From Alkalibacterium putridalgicola (GTDB lineage Bacteria; Bacillota; Bacilli; Lactobacillales; Carnobacteriaceae_A): DNA of 64,000 nucleotides. This document shows, piece by piece, positions 27,860-38,010 of this stretch. The first letter of the stretch is position 1. Each line of letters begins with the position of its first letter. Made by a program: the position numbers and the translations under genes. Location of the stretch: contig NZ_FOBL01000008.1 of assembly GCF_900109825.1 (NCBI RefSeq), positions 1 to 64,000 of the forward strand, written 5' to 3'. Under the pieces are notes generated by a model that searched no databases, was not told the origin of the DNA, and saw nothing but the letters and a program-made list of their open reading frames with translations.

Positions 27860-29401
27860 TTAGTCTTCGCTGGTACTGGCTTCCGTGTTTTTCAAAGAAG
27901 TCTTTGCTTTTTTAAGTTTCGGTAATTCGATCCGGAAGATAGATCCGTGATGCAGGACACTTTCTGCCCAAATTTTCCCATGATAGCCTTCGATCAGCTG
28001 CTTAGCGATAGATAAGCCCAGTCCATTACCGCCTTTGTGACGACTTCTCGCTTTGTCGACACGATAGAAACGGTGGAAAATTTTCTCGGTATCTTCTTCA
28101 GTCATCCCTTCACCAAAGTCCTGAATGGCGATCTGAATATTCGAGCCATTGTCAGATACACTCAAATGAACTACTTTCTGATCTGTCGAATATTTCACTG
28201 CATTATCCAAGAGGATGATCAATATCTGCTCAAGATGATTACGGTAAATATTGACATAGGTTTCTTTGTGAAGGTCATCATCCAGAATAAAAGTGAAATC
28301 AGGATGGACCAGCTTGAAGTTGTTGTAGGTCTGATTGATGAGTTCACGCACGGATGTCCGTTCATTTTTATAATGGATCTCCACCTGTTCGGCACGGGAC
28401 AAGTCGAGCATCTCCTGTACCAGGCTCTTCATGCGTTCGATTTCCTGAAGCGATGCACTGAGTGACTCGTCCAGAACGACAGGATCATCTTTACCCCAGC
28501 GGTTCAGAAGTTTCATATGTCCTTCTACGACAGCCACTGGTGTGCGCAGCTCATGGGATACATCCTCCACAAACTGTTTCTGCTGTTCGATGTTCCGCTG
28601 CATCCGATCGAGCATGGCATTGTAGGCATTGGCCAGTTCTGTCAGCTCATCGTTCCCGTCTCCCACATCGATACGTTCACTGGACTCAGGATCTTTTTCA
28701 ATGATATGCATGGCTTCGGTCAACCGGCGGATCGGCTGTAGGAAGGAAATGGCTATAATATAACCGATGACCCCACTAAAGAGCAGGGCGATGACCCCCG
28801 TCAGAAGGATCGCACCTAAAACACTTCTGAACAATTCGTGATAGGACGACAAGGTGTTGATGACCTGGACGTATCCGATCCGTTCATTGTTCAAAAAGGA
28901 GTAGACGGGCGTGATGGCCGATAAAGCTTCACCATTCGGCCCTTCTTCCACCGATTCGATCTGAAGCGTTTCATTCGGTTCAAAGGCAATATCGCTATCA
29001 TTGGTTTCATATAATAATTCTTCTTCAGGGTTGTAGACTCTGATCACAATACTCCCTTGACTTGCACGCAAAGGCGTACTTCGCTGATTCTGCGTCTCTT
29101 CGATAATGGGCATTTCAGGGGTCAGATACAACTCCTGCTGATCCAGGATCTCTTCAACATCCTCTTCTGTCAGATCGTAAAAGTGCTGACCGAATCGTTC
29201 TGTCAAATTCACCATGACATTCCTGACCGCCTGCTGTTCATTGTCGATCATGATCTGCTGAAAAGTGATGAACAGGATCGTAGAAAATATGGTATAAGTT
29301 AAGAATAGTGCAATCGCAGCCCCGATAGTCCACTTCCATCTCAAAGAAATACGTTTTTTCTCATTTATTCCTTTCGTATCAACGGCTGCTTGAGGTTTCA
29401 C
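27860..29401 (-). CDS. arlS: Sensor histidine kinase, ArlS-like
   Basis: Membrane sensor of 513 residues. Two membrane segments (about 24-50 and 190-220) flank an extracellular sensor, then HAMP, a HisKA domain with DVSHELRTPVAVVEGH (phospho-His near 283), and a catalytic domain with LLDNAVKYS, DFGEGM and GNGLGLSIAK. It phosphorylates the response regulator encoded just upstream. Translation begins at a GTG that overlaps the regulator stop (GTGA), so the two are translationally coupled. The ArlS name rests on domain order and partner similarity; the signal sensed here is unknown. Confidence 0.88.
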   Translation of the reverse strand: MKPQAAVDTKGINEKKRISLRWKWTIGAAIALFLTYTIFSTILFITFQQIMIDNEQQAVRNVMVNLTERFGQHFYDLTEEDVEEILDQQELYLTPEMPIIEETQNQRSTPLRASQGSIVIRVYNPEEELLYETNDSDIAFEPNETLQIESVEEGPNGEALSAITPVYSFLNNERIGYVQVINTLSSYHELFRSVLGAILLTGVIALLFSGVIGYIIAISFLQPIRRLTEAMHIIEKDPESSERIDVGDGNDELTELANAYNAMLDRMQRNIEQQKQFVEDVSHELRTPVAVVEGHMKLLNRWGKDDPVVLDESLSASLQEIERMKSLVQEMLDLSRAEQVEIHYKNERTSVRELINQTYNNFKLVHPDFTFILDDDLHKETYVNIYRNHLEQILIILLDNAVKYSTDQKVVHLSVSDNGSNIQIAIQDFGEGMTEEDTEKIFHRFYRVDKARSRHKGGNGLGLSIAKQLIEGYHGKIWAESVLHHGSIFRIELPKLKKAKTSLKNTEASTSED

Positions 29402-30090
29402 GTACGCATCACGTAGCCTGTTCCTCTGACCGTTTGAATATAACTTTCTTTTCCTGGAACATCGATCTTGTTACGCAGGTATCTGATATAGACGTCCACC
29501 ACGTTGGTTTCCACCTCAGTTTCATATCCCCAGACTTTATTTAAAAGCACTTCACGCGACAAGACGACGTTCAAGTTCTCCATCAGTTCGACAAGGAGTT
29601 CGTATTCTCTTTTAGTCAGTTCAATGACTTCTTCTCCGCGTTTAACGACACGGTTTTCTTTTTCGACCGTAATGTCTCTATACGTGATGGTCGTCTGACG
29701 GCTGACGTTTTCTTCTGTTTCGATTTCGATACGACGAAGCAGTGCACGCATGCGCGCCAATAATTCTTCGATCGCGAAAGGTTTGACGACATAATCATCC
29801 GCACCATGATCGAAACCAGAAACACGGTCAATAACAGAGTCGCGGGCTGTCATCATGATGATCGGCACGTTGCTGACCTGACGGATGCGTCGGGCAACAT
29901 CGATACCATTTAATTCGGGCAGCATCAAGTCGAGCAGGACGATATCCCATTCTTTATTTTCATCGACTGCCGCTTCCAGACCTGAACGACCGTCAAAACG
30001 GACTTCCGTTTCAAACCCTTCATGTGTCAATTCTAGTTCAACAAAGCGAGCTAAGTTCTTTTCATCTTCAATAATTAAAATCTTTGCCAC
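29398..30090 (-). CDS. arlR: OmpR-family response regulator, ArlR-like
   Basis: About 230 residues. The receiver domain has the acidic pair in IIEDEKNLARFVELEL, the phospho-accepting Asp in DIVLLDLMLPELNG, the Thr in MMTARDS and the Lys in DYVVKPF. A winged-helix DNA-binding domain with TKREYELLVELMENLN and the C-terminal GTGYVMR follows. The opening resembles ArlR closely. The start was set to GTG at 30090, eight bases after AGGAG, rather than the GTG three codons upstream. First gene of the pair. Confidence 0.9.
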   Translation of the reverse strand: MAKILIIEDEKNLARFVELELTHEGFETEVRFDGRSGLEAAVDENKEWDIVLLDLMLPELNGIDVARRIRQVSNVPIIMMTARDSVIDRVSGFDHGADDYVVKPFAIEELLARMRALLRRIEIETEENVSRQTTITYRDITVEKENRVVKRGEEVIELTKREYELLVELMENLNVVLSREVLLNKVWGYETEVETNVVDVYIRYLRNKIDVPGKESYIQTVRGTGYVMRT

Positions 30091-30250
30091 GTTTTTCACT
30101 CCTACTGTTTTTTTATGCGTTTATGAGTTTAAATTAATGTGATTTTTCCTGACATTACGCCCTTTCAGTTTACCACAATTTTGAATAATTAGAAATGTAA
30201 GACTAATCTAATTTAAACATTATAACAAGTTATAAAATTTATAACGAGAA

Positions 30251-30284
30251 AATAGTAGGTTTTCGGAATGAAAACCTACTATTA
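30251..30284 (-). terminator. Terminator of gnd
   Basis: AATAGTAGGTTTTC pairs with GAAAACCTACTATT around a short loop, 28 bases past the gnd stop; minus-strand reading ends in TTTTC. Confidence 0.85.
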
Positions 30285-30311
30285 TAACTTTTTTTATAAA
30301 ATAACCTTAGT

Positions 30312-31751
30312 CTAGTCCCAGCTTTCTTCACCTTCGTTACCATACCAGTCGAAGTGGAACGTTCCTTCTTTATCTACTCGCTGATACGTGTGCGCACCGA
30401 AGTAGTCACGCTGTGCCTGAATGATGTTTGCCGGTAAACGTTCTGAACGATAGGAATCGTAGTAGGCGATCGCTGATGAAAAGGCTGGTACAGGAACGCC
30501 TGCCTGCACTGCCAGTCCAACAAGATCTCTCACTGACTGCTGATATCTTTCAGCAATATCCATGAAATATTCATCAAGGACCAGGTTCTTAAGTTCCGGT
30601 TCACGTTCATACGCTTCCGTGATTTTTTGCAGGAAGCGCGCACGGATGATACAGCCGGCACGGAAGATTTTAGCGATTTCACCATATTCGAGGTTCCAAT
30701 CATGTTCTTTAGATGCTGTCCCCATTTGGGCGAAACCTTGTGCATAACTCATGATTTTACTGAAGTATAAGGCTTCTCGCATTTTTTCGATCAGTTCTTT
30801 TTTGTCGCCATCGTAAAGTTTTGTTGCCGGTTTAGGCAGGACTTTGCTGGCTTCCACACGTTCTTCTTTCATTGCTGAAATATAACGGGCAAAGACAGAT
30901 TCTGTAATCAATGGAAGTGGGATGCCCAGGTCCAAAGCACTTTGAGACGTCCATTTACCGGTCCCTTTGTTTCCGGCACGGTCCAGGATGACATCGACCA
31001 TGTCTTCTCCTGTTTCAGGATCTTTTTTAGTCAGTGCATCGGCTGTGATTTCGATCAGGAAGCTATCCAGTTCGCCTTCGTTCCATTCGTTGAAGACTTC
31101 TGCCGCTTCTTCATTTGACAAGCCGACCATATTTTTCATTAAGTCATAGGATTCGGCGATCAGCTGCATGTCGCCATATTCGATACCGTTATGCACCATT
31201 TTGACGTAGTGTCCGGCGCCATTCGGTCCGATATAGGTCACGCATGGTTCACCGTCGGCCGGAGCTTTGGCTGCGATTTTTTCAAGGATCGGTGATACAA
31301 GATCGTAGGCTTCTTTTTGTCCGCCCGGCATGATCGCTGGACCTTTAAGCGCGCCTTCTTCACCGCCGGATACGCCGGTACCGATGAAGTTGATGCCTGA
31401 GTCTGCCAGTTCGCTGCTGCGACGCATCGTGTCCTGATAGAATGTATTTCCACCGTCGATAAGGATATCCCCTTCATCTAAATAAGGCAGTAACTGCTGG
31501 ATCACAGCATCTGTTCCTTTACCGGCTTGAACCATCAACAAAATCTTTCTTGGTTTTTCAAGAGAATCGACGAATTCTTCCAGTTCATAGGTAGCTACGA
31601 CATTTTTGTCAGGGTTTTCCTCGACTACCGCTGTTGTTTTTGATGACGTACGGTTGTATAGCGACACAGAATAACCGCGGCTCTCGATATTCAAGGCCAG
31701 ATTTTTCCCCATGACAGCCATTCCGATGACGCCGACTTGTTGTTTACTCAT
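30312..31751 (-). CDS. gnd: 6-phosphogluconate dehydrogenase (decarboxylating)
   Basis: Oxidises 6-phosphogluconate to ribulose 5-phosphate with release of CO2 and NADPH in the pentose phosphate pathway. The 479 residues are full length. The Rossmann domain starts [21 protein letters not shown]; the substrate site includes [11 protein letters not shown] near 125-135 and a catalytic Lys in [14 protein letters not shown] near 180-193; GNKGTGKWT is also conserved. AGGAGG precedes the ATG. It is monocistronic. Confidence 0.97.
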   Translation of the reverse strand: MSKQQVGVIGMAVMGKNLALNIESRGYSVSLYNRTSSKTTAVVEENPDKNVVATYELEEFVDSLEKPRKILLMVQAGKGTDAVIQQLLPYLDEGDILIDGGNTFYQDTMRRSSELADSGINFIGTGVSGGEEGALKGPAIMPGGQKEAYDLVSPILEKIAAKAPADGEPCVTYIGPNGAGHYVKMVHNGIEYGDMQLIAESYDLMKNMVGLSNEEAAEVFNEWNEGELDSFLIEITADALTKKDPETGEDMVDVILDRAGNKGTGKWTSQSALDLGIPLPLITESVFARYISAMKEERVEASKVLPKPATKLYDGDKKELIEKMREALYFSKIMSYAQGFAQMGTASKEHDWNLEYGEIAKIFRAGCIIRARFLQKITEAYEREPELKNLVLDEYFMDIAERYQQSVRDLVGLAVQAGVPVPAFSSAIAYYDSYRSERLPANIIQAQRDYFGAHTYQRVDKEGTFHFDWYGNEGEESWD

Positions 31752-31929
31752 TGATCAAACTCCTCCTATTATTTCGTGCTGAATTACTTATCTCTTTTCT
31801 TACAGAGTTTACCTTTATATATTAACAAAATATGAACACTTTTGAAACTCTCAACTTGACTCTTGCATTTTAAAGCTACTTTCAGTACACTTATAGCTGA
31901 AATGAATTAAGAAAGTGGGTGCACATCCT

Positions 31930-32043
31930 ATGGCTAACAGAAAAGAAAAAGGATCTACAGGCACAATGACACGCATCGTGATCGGTATTCTTGTTCTGAC
32001 GATGGTTGTCCCAGTATTTGCTTCATTACTGAGCGTATTATAA
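31930..32043 (+). CDS. 37-residue membrane peptide, DUF4044-like
   Basis: A very short gene: MANRKEKGSTGTMTR, then one hydrophobic segment IVIGILVLTMVVPVFASLL ending SVL and a TAA. The basic N-terminus plus single span resembles the DUF4044 family of tiny proteins common in Lactobacillales; I cannot search to confirm. A GAAAGTGGG lies upstream but is a poor ribosome site. A strong terminator follows at 32068-32107, and the plus strand has no other gene here, which supports expression. Function unknown. Confidence 0.65.
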   Translation: MANRKEKGSTGTMTRIVIGILVLTMVVPVFASLLSVL

Positions 32044-32067
32044 TCAACAATCACTTAAACATCCTGG

Positions 32068-32107
32068 AAAAAATCTCTTGTCTGCTATTCAGACAGGAGA
32101 TTTTTTT
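32068..32107. terminator. Bidirectional terminator between DUF4044-like gene and recN
   Basis: AAAAAATCTC-GTCTG pairs with CAGAC-GAGATTTTTT. It serves both the small plus-strand gene and recN, which ends at 32116. Confidence 0.88.
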
Positions 32108-32115
32108 GATTCCAG

Positions 32116-33834
32116 TCATTTCTTTTTGACACGCTCTTTTTTCTTTCCGGCTAGTTTCAGTAATTCACTTGCAGTTTCTTTAGTCAGTTGAGTCAGTTCA
32201 TCTCCGGAAAGCATACGCGCGATCTCTTCCACACGGTCATTCTCCATAAGACGTTCCACACTTGTCTGCGTGCGTTCATCGTCTGTAGTCTTTTTGATGT
32301 AGAGATGCTGATCAGCCATAGCAGCGACCTGAGGCAGGTGAGTGATACACAGGACTTGTGAATGCTTGGCGACCGAATAAATTTTATCCGCGATCGCCTG
32401 AGCCACACGGCCGCTGACACCGGTATCCACCTCGTCAAAGATAATGCTCGTGATGCCTTGTGACTGCGAGAAGATCGTCTTCATGGCAAGCATCATACGC
32501 GACAGTTCTCCGCCGGATGCCACTTTACTCAGTGCTTTCAACGGTTCACCAGGGTTGGTGGAAACAAAGAACTCGATCTTATCGATTCCCTGTTCGGTCA
32601 GCACCGGTTCATCTGCTCCAGCAGCTTCAGGACCTTTGAACGCGACTTGGAATTTCACTTTTTCCATGTAAAGTTCTTTCAGCTGTTCCTGAATACTGTT
32701 TTCCAGTTCAACTGCTGTCTCTTTTCTGATGGCTGACAGTTCTTCAGCCAGTTTGCGGGCCTGAGTCTGAGCGGTTTTGATTTTTTTACTTAATCCATCC
32801 ACTTGCTCTTCTCTATTTTCCAGACTCTTGAGTTCTTTATCTGACTTCTCAAAATGATCAAGTATGGCTTCCACAGAATTTCCGTATTTCCGTTTCAGCT
32901 GCTGAATAAAATTCAAGCGGGTCTCGATCTCATTGAGCCGTTCTTCATCATACTCCAGACCATCCAGTTCAGAATAAATATCACTGGCCGCTTCCTGGAG
33001 CTGGAAAAAGGCTGTGGACAAACTTTCCGATATCTGCTTGAATGACTCGTCTATGTTTTCCACAGCAGCCATTTTTTCCATAGCCTGCCCGACACTGTCG
33101 AGTCCACTGTATTCTTCTCCTTGAAGGGCCGCATAACTGGAAGATAAGGCTTCGACGATCGCCTGATGGTTCGCCAGTTTCTTCTCTTCTTCCAGCAGCT
33201 CCTCTTCTTCATTCGGATGCAGCTGGGCCGCTTCGATTTCATCGACCTGATACCTTAAGATATCCAGGCGCTGGGCCAGTTCCTGTTCGTTGAACACCCA
33301 CTGGTCGCGCTCTCTAGTCAGCTGTTTAAAATCGTGAAAGACATCCTGGTATTCTTTCTTCAGTTTGAGCAGCTCTTTGGGGCCAAAGTAGTCGAGCAGA
33401 TGACTGTGATATTCAGTTACCATGAGCTCCTGATGTTCATTCTGTCCATGGATATCGATCAGGTGACTGCCGATTTCTTTCAGTACGGCAATGGTCACGA
33501 TGCTCCCGTTGATACGGCAGACGGTCCGGCCGCTCGTGAAGATCTCACGCTGAACAAGCAGAGTATTGGCTTCATGTTCGATCTCATGTTCACTGAACAG
33601 AGCCATAAGCTCCGCTGACGGTCTGAAACTGAATTCACCTTCCAGGACACATTTTTTTGACCCAAAGCGGACAAATTCTGTCGATCCTCTTCCTCCAGCC
33701 AGCAAGCCTACTGCATCAATGATAATGGACTTTCCTGCACCGGTTTCACCCGTCAATACAGTCATGCCCTCTTTAAAGTCTAAGAACAATTCTTCTATTA
33801 TTGCAAAATTGTTGATCCGCAACGATTCTAACAA
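32116..33834 (-). CDS. recN: DNA repair protein RecN
   Basis: SMC-like ATPase of about 572 residues acting early in double-strand break repair. The N-terminal Walker A is VLTGETGAGKSIIIDAVG, followed by long coiled coils (about 150-350) and a C-terminal ASGGELSRMMLAMK signature and IIFDEVDTGVSG Walker B. The start was set to TTG at 33834, seven bases after AGGAGG; the longer open frame runs back into argR with no site. It follows argR by 31 bases, as in many Bacillota. Confidence 0.95.
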   Translation of the reverse strand: MLESLRINNFAIIEELFLDFKEGMTVLTGETGAGKSIIIDAVGLLAGGRGSTEFVRFGSKKCVLEGEFSFRPSAELMALFSEHEIEHEANTLLVQREIFTSGRTVCRINGSIVTIAVLKEIGSHLIDIHGQNEHQELMVTEYHSHLLDYFGPKELLKLKKEYQDVFHDFKQLTRERDQWVFNEQELAQRLDILRYQVDEIEAAQLHPNEEEELLEEEKKLANHQAIVEALSSSYAALQGEEYSGLDSVGQAMEKMAAVENIDESFKQISESLSTAFFQLQEAASDIYSELDGLEYDEERLNEIETRLNFIQQLKRKYGNSVEAILDHFEKSDKELKSLENREEQVDGLSKKIKTAQTQARKLAEELSAIRKETAVELENSIQEQLKELYMEKVKFQVAFKGPEAAGADEPVLTEQGIDKIEFFVSTNPGEPLKALSKVASGGELSRMMLAMKTIFSQSQGITSIIFDEVDTGVSGRVAQAIADKIYSVAKHSQVLCITHLPQVAAMADQHLYIKKTTDDERTQTSVERLMENDRVEEIARMLSGDELTQLTKETASELLKLAGKKKERVKKK

Positions 33835-33865
33835 AGACAAACCTCCTAGTCTGTTAATGATTAGT

Positions 33866-34315
33866 TTATATAAAGGAGATGATTCTTCTCTGGAAACGTT
33901 CTGCACTTTCTTCATCACGACAGATGACTAAGACCGTGTCGTCGCCTGAGACACAGCCGAACATTTCACTGTACTTGGCTGTCTCGATCAAAGATCCCAG
34001 TGCAAAGGCATTTCCGGGAAGCGTTCGAATTAAAACAAATTCTCTCTGGGTGTCGATGGATACAAAGGCATCTCTCATCAAGCGGGAGAGTTTCTTGGAA
34101 ATATCGTAATTCATCTCAGGAGGTAGATTATACCGATAGCCGCCGTCCTGAGCCGGTACTTTCACCAGCTGCAGTTCTTTGATGTCTCTGGAAATCGTTG
34201 CCTGAGTGACTTCGATCCCACGTTCATGCAGTTTATCGACGAAATCTTCCTGCTTTCGAATTACATCCTGCTGAACGAGCTTCCTCAGCAATTGATGTCT
34301 TTCTTTCTTTTTCAC
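33866..34315 (-). CDS. argR: Arginine repressor ArgR
   Basis: Hexameric arginine-dependent regulator of arginine genes. About 149 residues, the normal length. The N-terminal winged helix includes ATISRDIKELQLVK; the C-terminal hexamer domain has GDDTVLVICRDEE with the Asp residues that bind arginine. The start was set to GTG at 34315, eight bases after AGGAG. A second GTG is three codons upstream. The argR-recN order is the classic one. Confidence 0.93.
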   Translation of the reverse strand: MKKKERHQLLRKLVQQDVIRKQEDFVDKLHERGIEVTQATISRDIKELQLVKVPAQDGGYRYNLPPEMNYDISKKLSRLMRDAFVSIDTQREFVLIRTLPGNAFALGSLIETAKYSEMFGCVSGDDTVLVICRDEESAERFQRRIISFI

Positions 34316-34513
34316 TTTTTTCACTCCTATGCATGTTTGCCTCGTTGTGAGCTTCACAGGTCGTCAGTATATTTATACAGTTTATACACTCTTATTATAC
34401 TTCTTTTCACCATATATGCCAACATCAACACTTTGAGAAGCTATGTTCTTTTAAACACAGCAGCTGCATAGAAAAAGCAGTTTATTAATATTATAATCGA
34501 TTATATACAGTGA

Positions 34514-35320
34514 TCAGTCAGCAAACAGCGCTTCGCTGATCACACTGTTCACATGTTCCTCTTTGCTTTGAGGTGTTTTTCCTCTTAAAACGATATGGGC
34601 CAGAAATTCTTTGTTTCCTTTCCCGCCTTTAATAGGTGAGGGAATCACTTGTTTCACTTCAAACCCCTGATCATAGAGATAATCCACACTGTCTCTGACT
34701 ACATATTCGTGAACGGACCGGTCGGTGATAATGCCTTTTTCGCCGACATCCTCTTTATGTGCTTCAAACTGAGGCTTGATCAGCGCCACGACTTCGCCGC
34801 CTTCTATAAGGATCGTTTTCAGCGTCGGAAAGATTTTTTTCAGAGAAATAAACGAAACGTCGATCGTCGCAAATTCAGGTCTTCCTTTTTTGAAATCGTC
34901 GATCGTGACATGTCTGAAGTTAGTCTGTTCCATCACTTCGACGCGTTCATCGATCCGCAGTTTCCAGGCCAGCTGGTTCGTCCCGACATCCAGGGCATAG
35001 ACACGATTCGCCCCCTGCTGCAGACATACATCGGTAAAACCACCTGTCGAGGCTCCGATATCCAGAACGATCCGGCCGCTTAAGTCTATGTCGAACACTT
35101 CAAGGGCTTTTTCCAGTTTTCTTCCGCCGCGACTGACATACAACTGATCAGTCCCTTTGATATAGACGGTTGTATCTCCCGGCCATTTTTCTCCTGCTGT
35201 AAAAATCTGTTCTTCCTTTTCCGTATAGGCTTTCCCAGACATGATGAACCGCTTCGCCTTTTCACGATTTTCGGCCCATCCCTGTGCAATAAGCAAATCA
35301 TCTGCCCGTTCTTTTTTCAC
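34514..35320 (-). CDS. tlyA: TlyA-family rRNA 2'-O-methyltransferase
   Basis: The 268 residues have an N-terminal S4 RNA-binding domain (RADDLLIAQGWAENREKAKRF) and a FtsJ-like methyltransferase domain with VLDIGASTGGFTDVCLQQGA near 87-106 as SAM site and a K-D-K-E type set (TIDVSFISLKKI). Family members 2'-O-methylate rRNA; older annotation calls them hemolysins. The start is a GTG after GCGAGGTG. It lies 24 bases after ispA and so in the same operon. Confidence 0.92.
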   Translation of the reverse strand: MKKERADDLLIAQGWAENREKAKRFIMSGKAYTEKEEQIFTAGEKWPGDTTVYIKGTDQLYVSRGGRKLEKALEVFDIDLSGRIVLDIGASTGGFTDVCLQQGANRVYALDVGTNQLAWKLRIDERVEVMEQTNFRHVTIDDFKKGRPEFATIDVSFISLKKIFPTLKTILIEGGEVVALIKPQFEAHKEDVGEKGIITDRSVHEYVVRDSVDYLYDQGFEVKQVIPSPIKGGKGNKEFLAHIVLRGKTPQSKEEHVNSVISEALFAD

Positions 35321-35344
35321 TTTTTCACCTCGCTGTTGAGCATT

Positions 35345-36226
35345 TCAATTCAATTTAAGAGACTGGATAAAGGACTCCAGCAGTTCTTTGTCAAAGTTAG
35401 ATATACGGTTGTTTATCGCCTCGTTCAGTGCCAAAGCTTCATCAAGATGTTCAGCGAAAAGCTCCTGTGCACGTTCCAGTCCAAGTAAAGCCGGATAAGT
35501 GCTCTTGCCATGTTTTGCATCTGCTCCGACACGTTTACCGAGTTCTTCTTCGGTACTGCTGACATCAAGGATATCATCTCTGATTTGATAGGCAATGCCG
35601 ACTTTGTCAGCTATCGTATCCAGATCGCTTAGGGTGTTCTTGTCTACTTCGGATAAGATCCCTGCCGCTCGAAAAGCGAATCGAATGAGCATACCTGTTT
35701 TACGTGAATGGATCGAGGCCAATTCTTCGACGGTCAAGTCTTTGTTTTCACCATCCATATCTGCCTGCTGTCCCCCGACCATGCCTTCATGTCCTGATGC
35801 TTGAGCCAGTTCTCTTACCAAGGCAAGTTTGAGTTTATCGGAAAGTTCTCCCTCTGTCACAACTTCAAAAGCCTTGGTCAAAAGCGCATCGCCAGCCAGT
35901 ATAGCCGTCGCTTCGGTAAACTTGATGTGACTGGTCGGCTTGCCTCTTCTCAAGTCATCGTCATCCATTGCGGGAAGGTCGTCATGTATAAGCGAATAGG
36001 TATGGATCATCTCAAGCGCTGCCGCAGCCGGGTAAGCCTGCAATACATCCTTATCAAAAGCATTGACCAGCGCGATCAGGATAAGTGGACGAAGTCGCTT
36101 GCCCCCTGCTTCCAGAGAATAGCGCATGGCTTCTTCAATTGCTGTCTGGCTTTTATCCTGAACCAGATTAGTTAAATACTTTTCAAATGATTTTTTGTAG
36201 TTTTTAGTAAACGTCTGAAAATGCAT
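35345..36226 (-). CDS. ispA: Farnesyl/geranyl diphosphate synthase
   Basis: Condenses isopentenyl diphosphate with allylic diphosphates to make farnesyl diphosphate for lipid carriers and quinones. The 293 residues have both Asp-rich motifs: DDLPAMDDDDLRRG (first) and QIRDDILDV (second), plus GGKRLRP. It lies 32 bases after xseB. The neighbouring dxs found in bacilli is absent, which fits the mevalonate route usual in Lactobacillales. Confidence 0.94.
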   Translation of the reverse strand: MHFQTFTKNYKKSFEKYLTNLVQDKSQTAIEEAMRYSLEAGGKRLRPLILIALVNAFDKDVLQAYPAAAALEMIHTYSLIHDDLPAMDDDDLRRGKPTSHIKFTEATAILAGDALLTKAFEVVTEGELSDKLKLALVRELAQASGHEGMVGGQQADMDGENKDLTVEELASIHSRKTGMLIRFAFRAAGILSEVDKNTLSDLDTIADKVGIAYQIRDDILDVSSTEEELGKRVGADAKHGKSTYPALLGLERAQELFAEHLDEALALNEAINNRISNFDKELLESFIQSLKLN

Positions 36227-36258
36227 AGCCGGCTCCTTTTATGTCATTAAGTAACTGT

Positions 36259-36474
36259 TCAGTCTTCAAGTATTTCTTCATTCCCATTCTCATTGACCAT
36301 TTTCGTTACTGTTTTTTCCGCATCTTCTACGATACTTTTACAGTAGCGACTCAATTTGATGCCTTCCTGAAACTGATCCAGTGCCTCTTCCAGAGGAACA
36401 TCACCTTGTTCGAGTTTTGTCACGATCGTTTCCAGTTCTTTCATTGCTTCATCGAATGTTTTTTCTTTATCCAT
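36259..36474 (-). CDS. xseB: Exonuclease VII small subunit
   Basis: About 71 residues, all helical: MDKEKTFDEAMKELETIV, VPLEEALDQFQEGIKLSRYC. It partners XseA to degrade single-stranded DNA to oligonucleotides. The ATG at 36474 has GGAG six bases upstream; an in-frame ATG seven codons earlier falls within xseA and lacks a site. The gap to xseA is 13 bases. Confidence 0.93.
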   Translation of the reverse strand: MDKEKTFDEAMKELETIVTKLEQGDVPLEEALDQFQEGIKLSRYCKSIVEDAEKTVTKMVNENGNEEILED

Positions 36475-36487
36475 AAAGTTCTCCTTT

Positions 36488-37837
36488 TTACTCAATTTCT
36501 TTCTTCACTGTTTCTTCCACTCTCGCTTTGATGCTGCCATCCGCGACCGTGATGTCGATTTTATCCTCTGCAGTAACCTGATCCACTGATTTGACTACGC
36601 CCGCTTCATTTTGTGCAATGGCATAACCACGACTAAGGATCTTCAGCGGGGATAAATGATCCAGTGACTGTATCAGGCTATTCACATCGTTTTCCTGATT
36701 TTTTACGTAGTGTTTAGCTGCTGACATCAGCTGTTTCGTCAGTTGTTCTCTATTTTCGGCAGCCTGTCTGACCTTGGCGCAAGGGTGATAGGCTTTCAGT
36801 TCCTGGTCTAAGAGCTGTACCTGGTACTTGTCTTCCTTGACCTGATCATCGACGGTCCGGATCAGCTGGTCTGTCAGCTGATCAAGGTTCTGACTGTATC
36901 CATCATACAAGCGTCTGGGCTGTCTGAAGATATACGAACGCTCCAGACGGTCGACACGTTCTTTTTCACGACGGATGATCGTCGTCATCGCCTGCGTCAC
37001 CCGCTGACGGTTCTGGTCGATCCGGCCGACTTCTTCAGTCAGCACCGGTACCGCCAGTTCGGCAGCCGCTGTCGGTGTAGCAGCTCTGATATCGGCAGCT
37101 AGATCAGCCAGGGTAGTATCCGTTTCGTGTCCGACAGAAGAGATGACAGGCGTTCGTGCATTTGCGATAGCCAGCGCCACCTTTTCTTCGTTGAACGGAA
37201 AAAGGTCTTCGAAGGACCCGCCTCCACGTCCGACGATCAGGGTATCCAGGTCATAATCCTGATCTGCCTGACGGATGCTTCTGACAATGGAATCTGCGGC
37301 TTTGTCTCCCTGAACGACGGCTGGGAACAAGTACAGTTCCACTATGGGAAAGCGTCTTTCGATCGTTGTCTGGATGTCTCTGATAACGGCTCCGCTCTGA
37401 CTTGTGATGATCCCGATTTTTTTCGGGAACCGCTTGAGCGGCTTCTTGCGTTCGAGATCAAACCAGCCTTCTTCGGTCAGTTTCTTCTTCGTCTGTTCAT
37501 ACGCGGCATAAAGCTGTCCCAGTCCTTCCGGTTCGATATGGTCGACATAAAGCTGATAAGCGCCCGTCTTTTCATATACCGATAAACGGCCGACCGCTAA
37601 TACACTCATGCCTTCTTCCAGATCTATCCCCAGTTTCTGCTGTTCGTTGTAAAACAGCACAGCAGACAGCTTAGCTCCCTGATCTTTGATGCTGAAGTAC
37701 TGATGCCTGTTCCGGCGTTTCGGATTATAGTTCGATATTTCTCCTTTGACAAAGACACGTTCCAGATAGGGGTCCTGATCAAACTTGCGTTTAACGTAAC
37801 GTGTCAGCTGAGTAACAGTTAGGTACTCCTGGTCCAT
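36488..37837 (-). CDS. xseA: Exonuclease VII large subunit
   Basis: The 449 residues begin with an OB-fold (YLTVTQLTRYVKRKFDQDP) followed by the catalytic domain with IGIITSQSGAVIRDI, LIVGRGGGSFEDLFPFNEE and SVGHETDTTLADLAADIRA, then long coiled coils where the small subunits bind. It is first in the xseA-xseB-ispA-tlyA-argR-recN run. A terminator separates it from nusB; folD, which often sits here, is missing. Confidence 0.95.
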   Translation of the reverse strand: MDQEYLTVTQLTRYVKRKFDQDPYLERVFVKGEISNYNPKRRNRHQYFSIKDQGAKLSAVLFYNEQQKLGIDLEEGMSVLAVGRLSVYEKTGAYQLYVDHIEPEGLGQLYAAYEQTKKKLTEEGWFDLERKKPLKRFPKKIGIITSQSGAVIRDIQTTIERRFPIVELYLFPAVVQGDKAADSIVRSIRQADQDYDLDTLIVGRGGGSFEDLFPFNEEKVALAIANARTPVISSVGHETDTTLADLAADIRAATPTAAAELAVPVLTEEVGRIDQNRQRVTQAMTTIIRREKERVDRLERSYIFRQPRRLYDGYSQNLDQLTDQLIRTVDDQVKEDKYQVQLLDQELKAYHPCAKVRQAAENREQLTKQLMSAAKHYVKNQENDVNSLIQSLDHLSPLKILSRGYAIAQNEAGVVKSVDQVTAEDKIDITVADGSIKARVEETVKKEIE

Positions 37838-37895
37838 ACATTTTTTTCCTTCCTGATTTTCATTTCTGTTAGTTATGTAAATAGAAAAAGAGCAG

Positions 37896-37925
37896 AAAAG
37901 CAGACGGTCTTCCGTCCTGCTTTTC
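37896..37925 (-). terminator. Terminator after nusB
   Basis: GAAAAGCAG-ACGG pairs with CCGT-CTGCTTTTC; minus-strand reading continues into CTCTTTTTCT. It lies between nusB and xseA. Confidence 0.82.
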
Positions 37926-38010
37926 GCCCTCTCTTACTGCTCGTCATTCATCTCAGTTCTTGAGCTCATCCATAACAAAAGCAGATAATTTGGGAACGAC
38001 AGAAAAAGTT

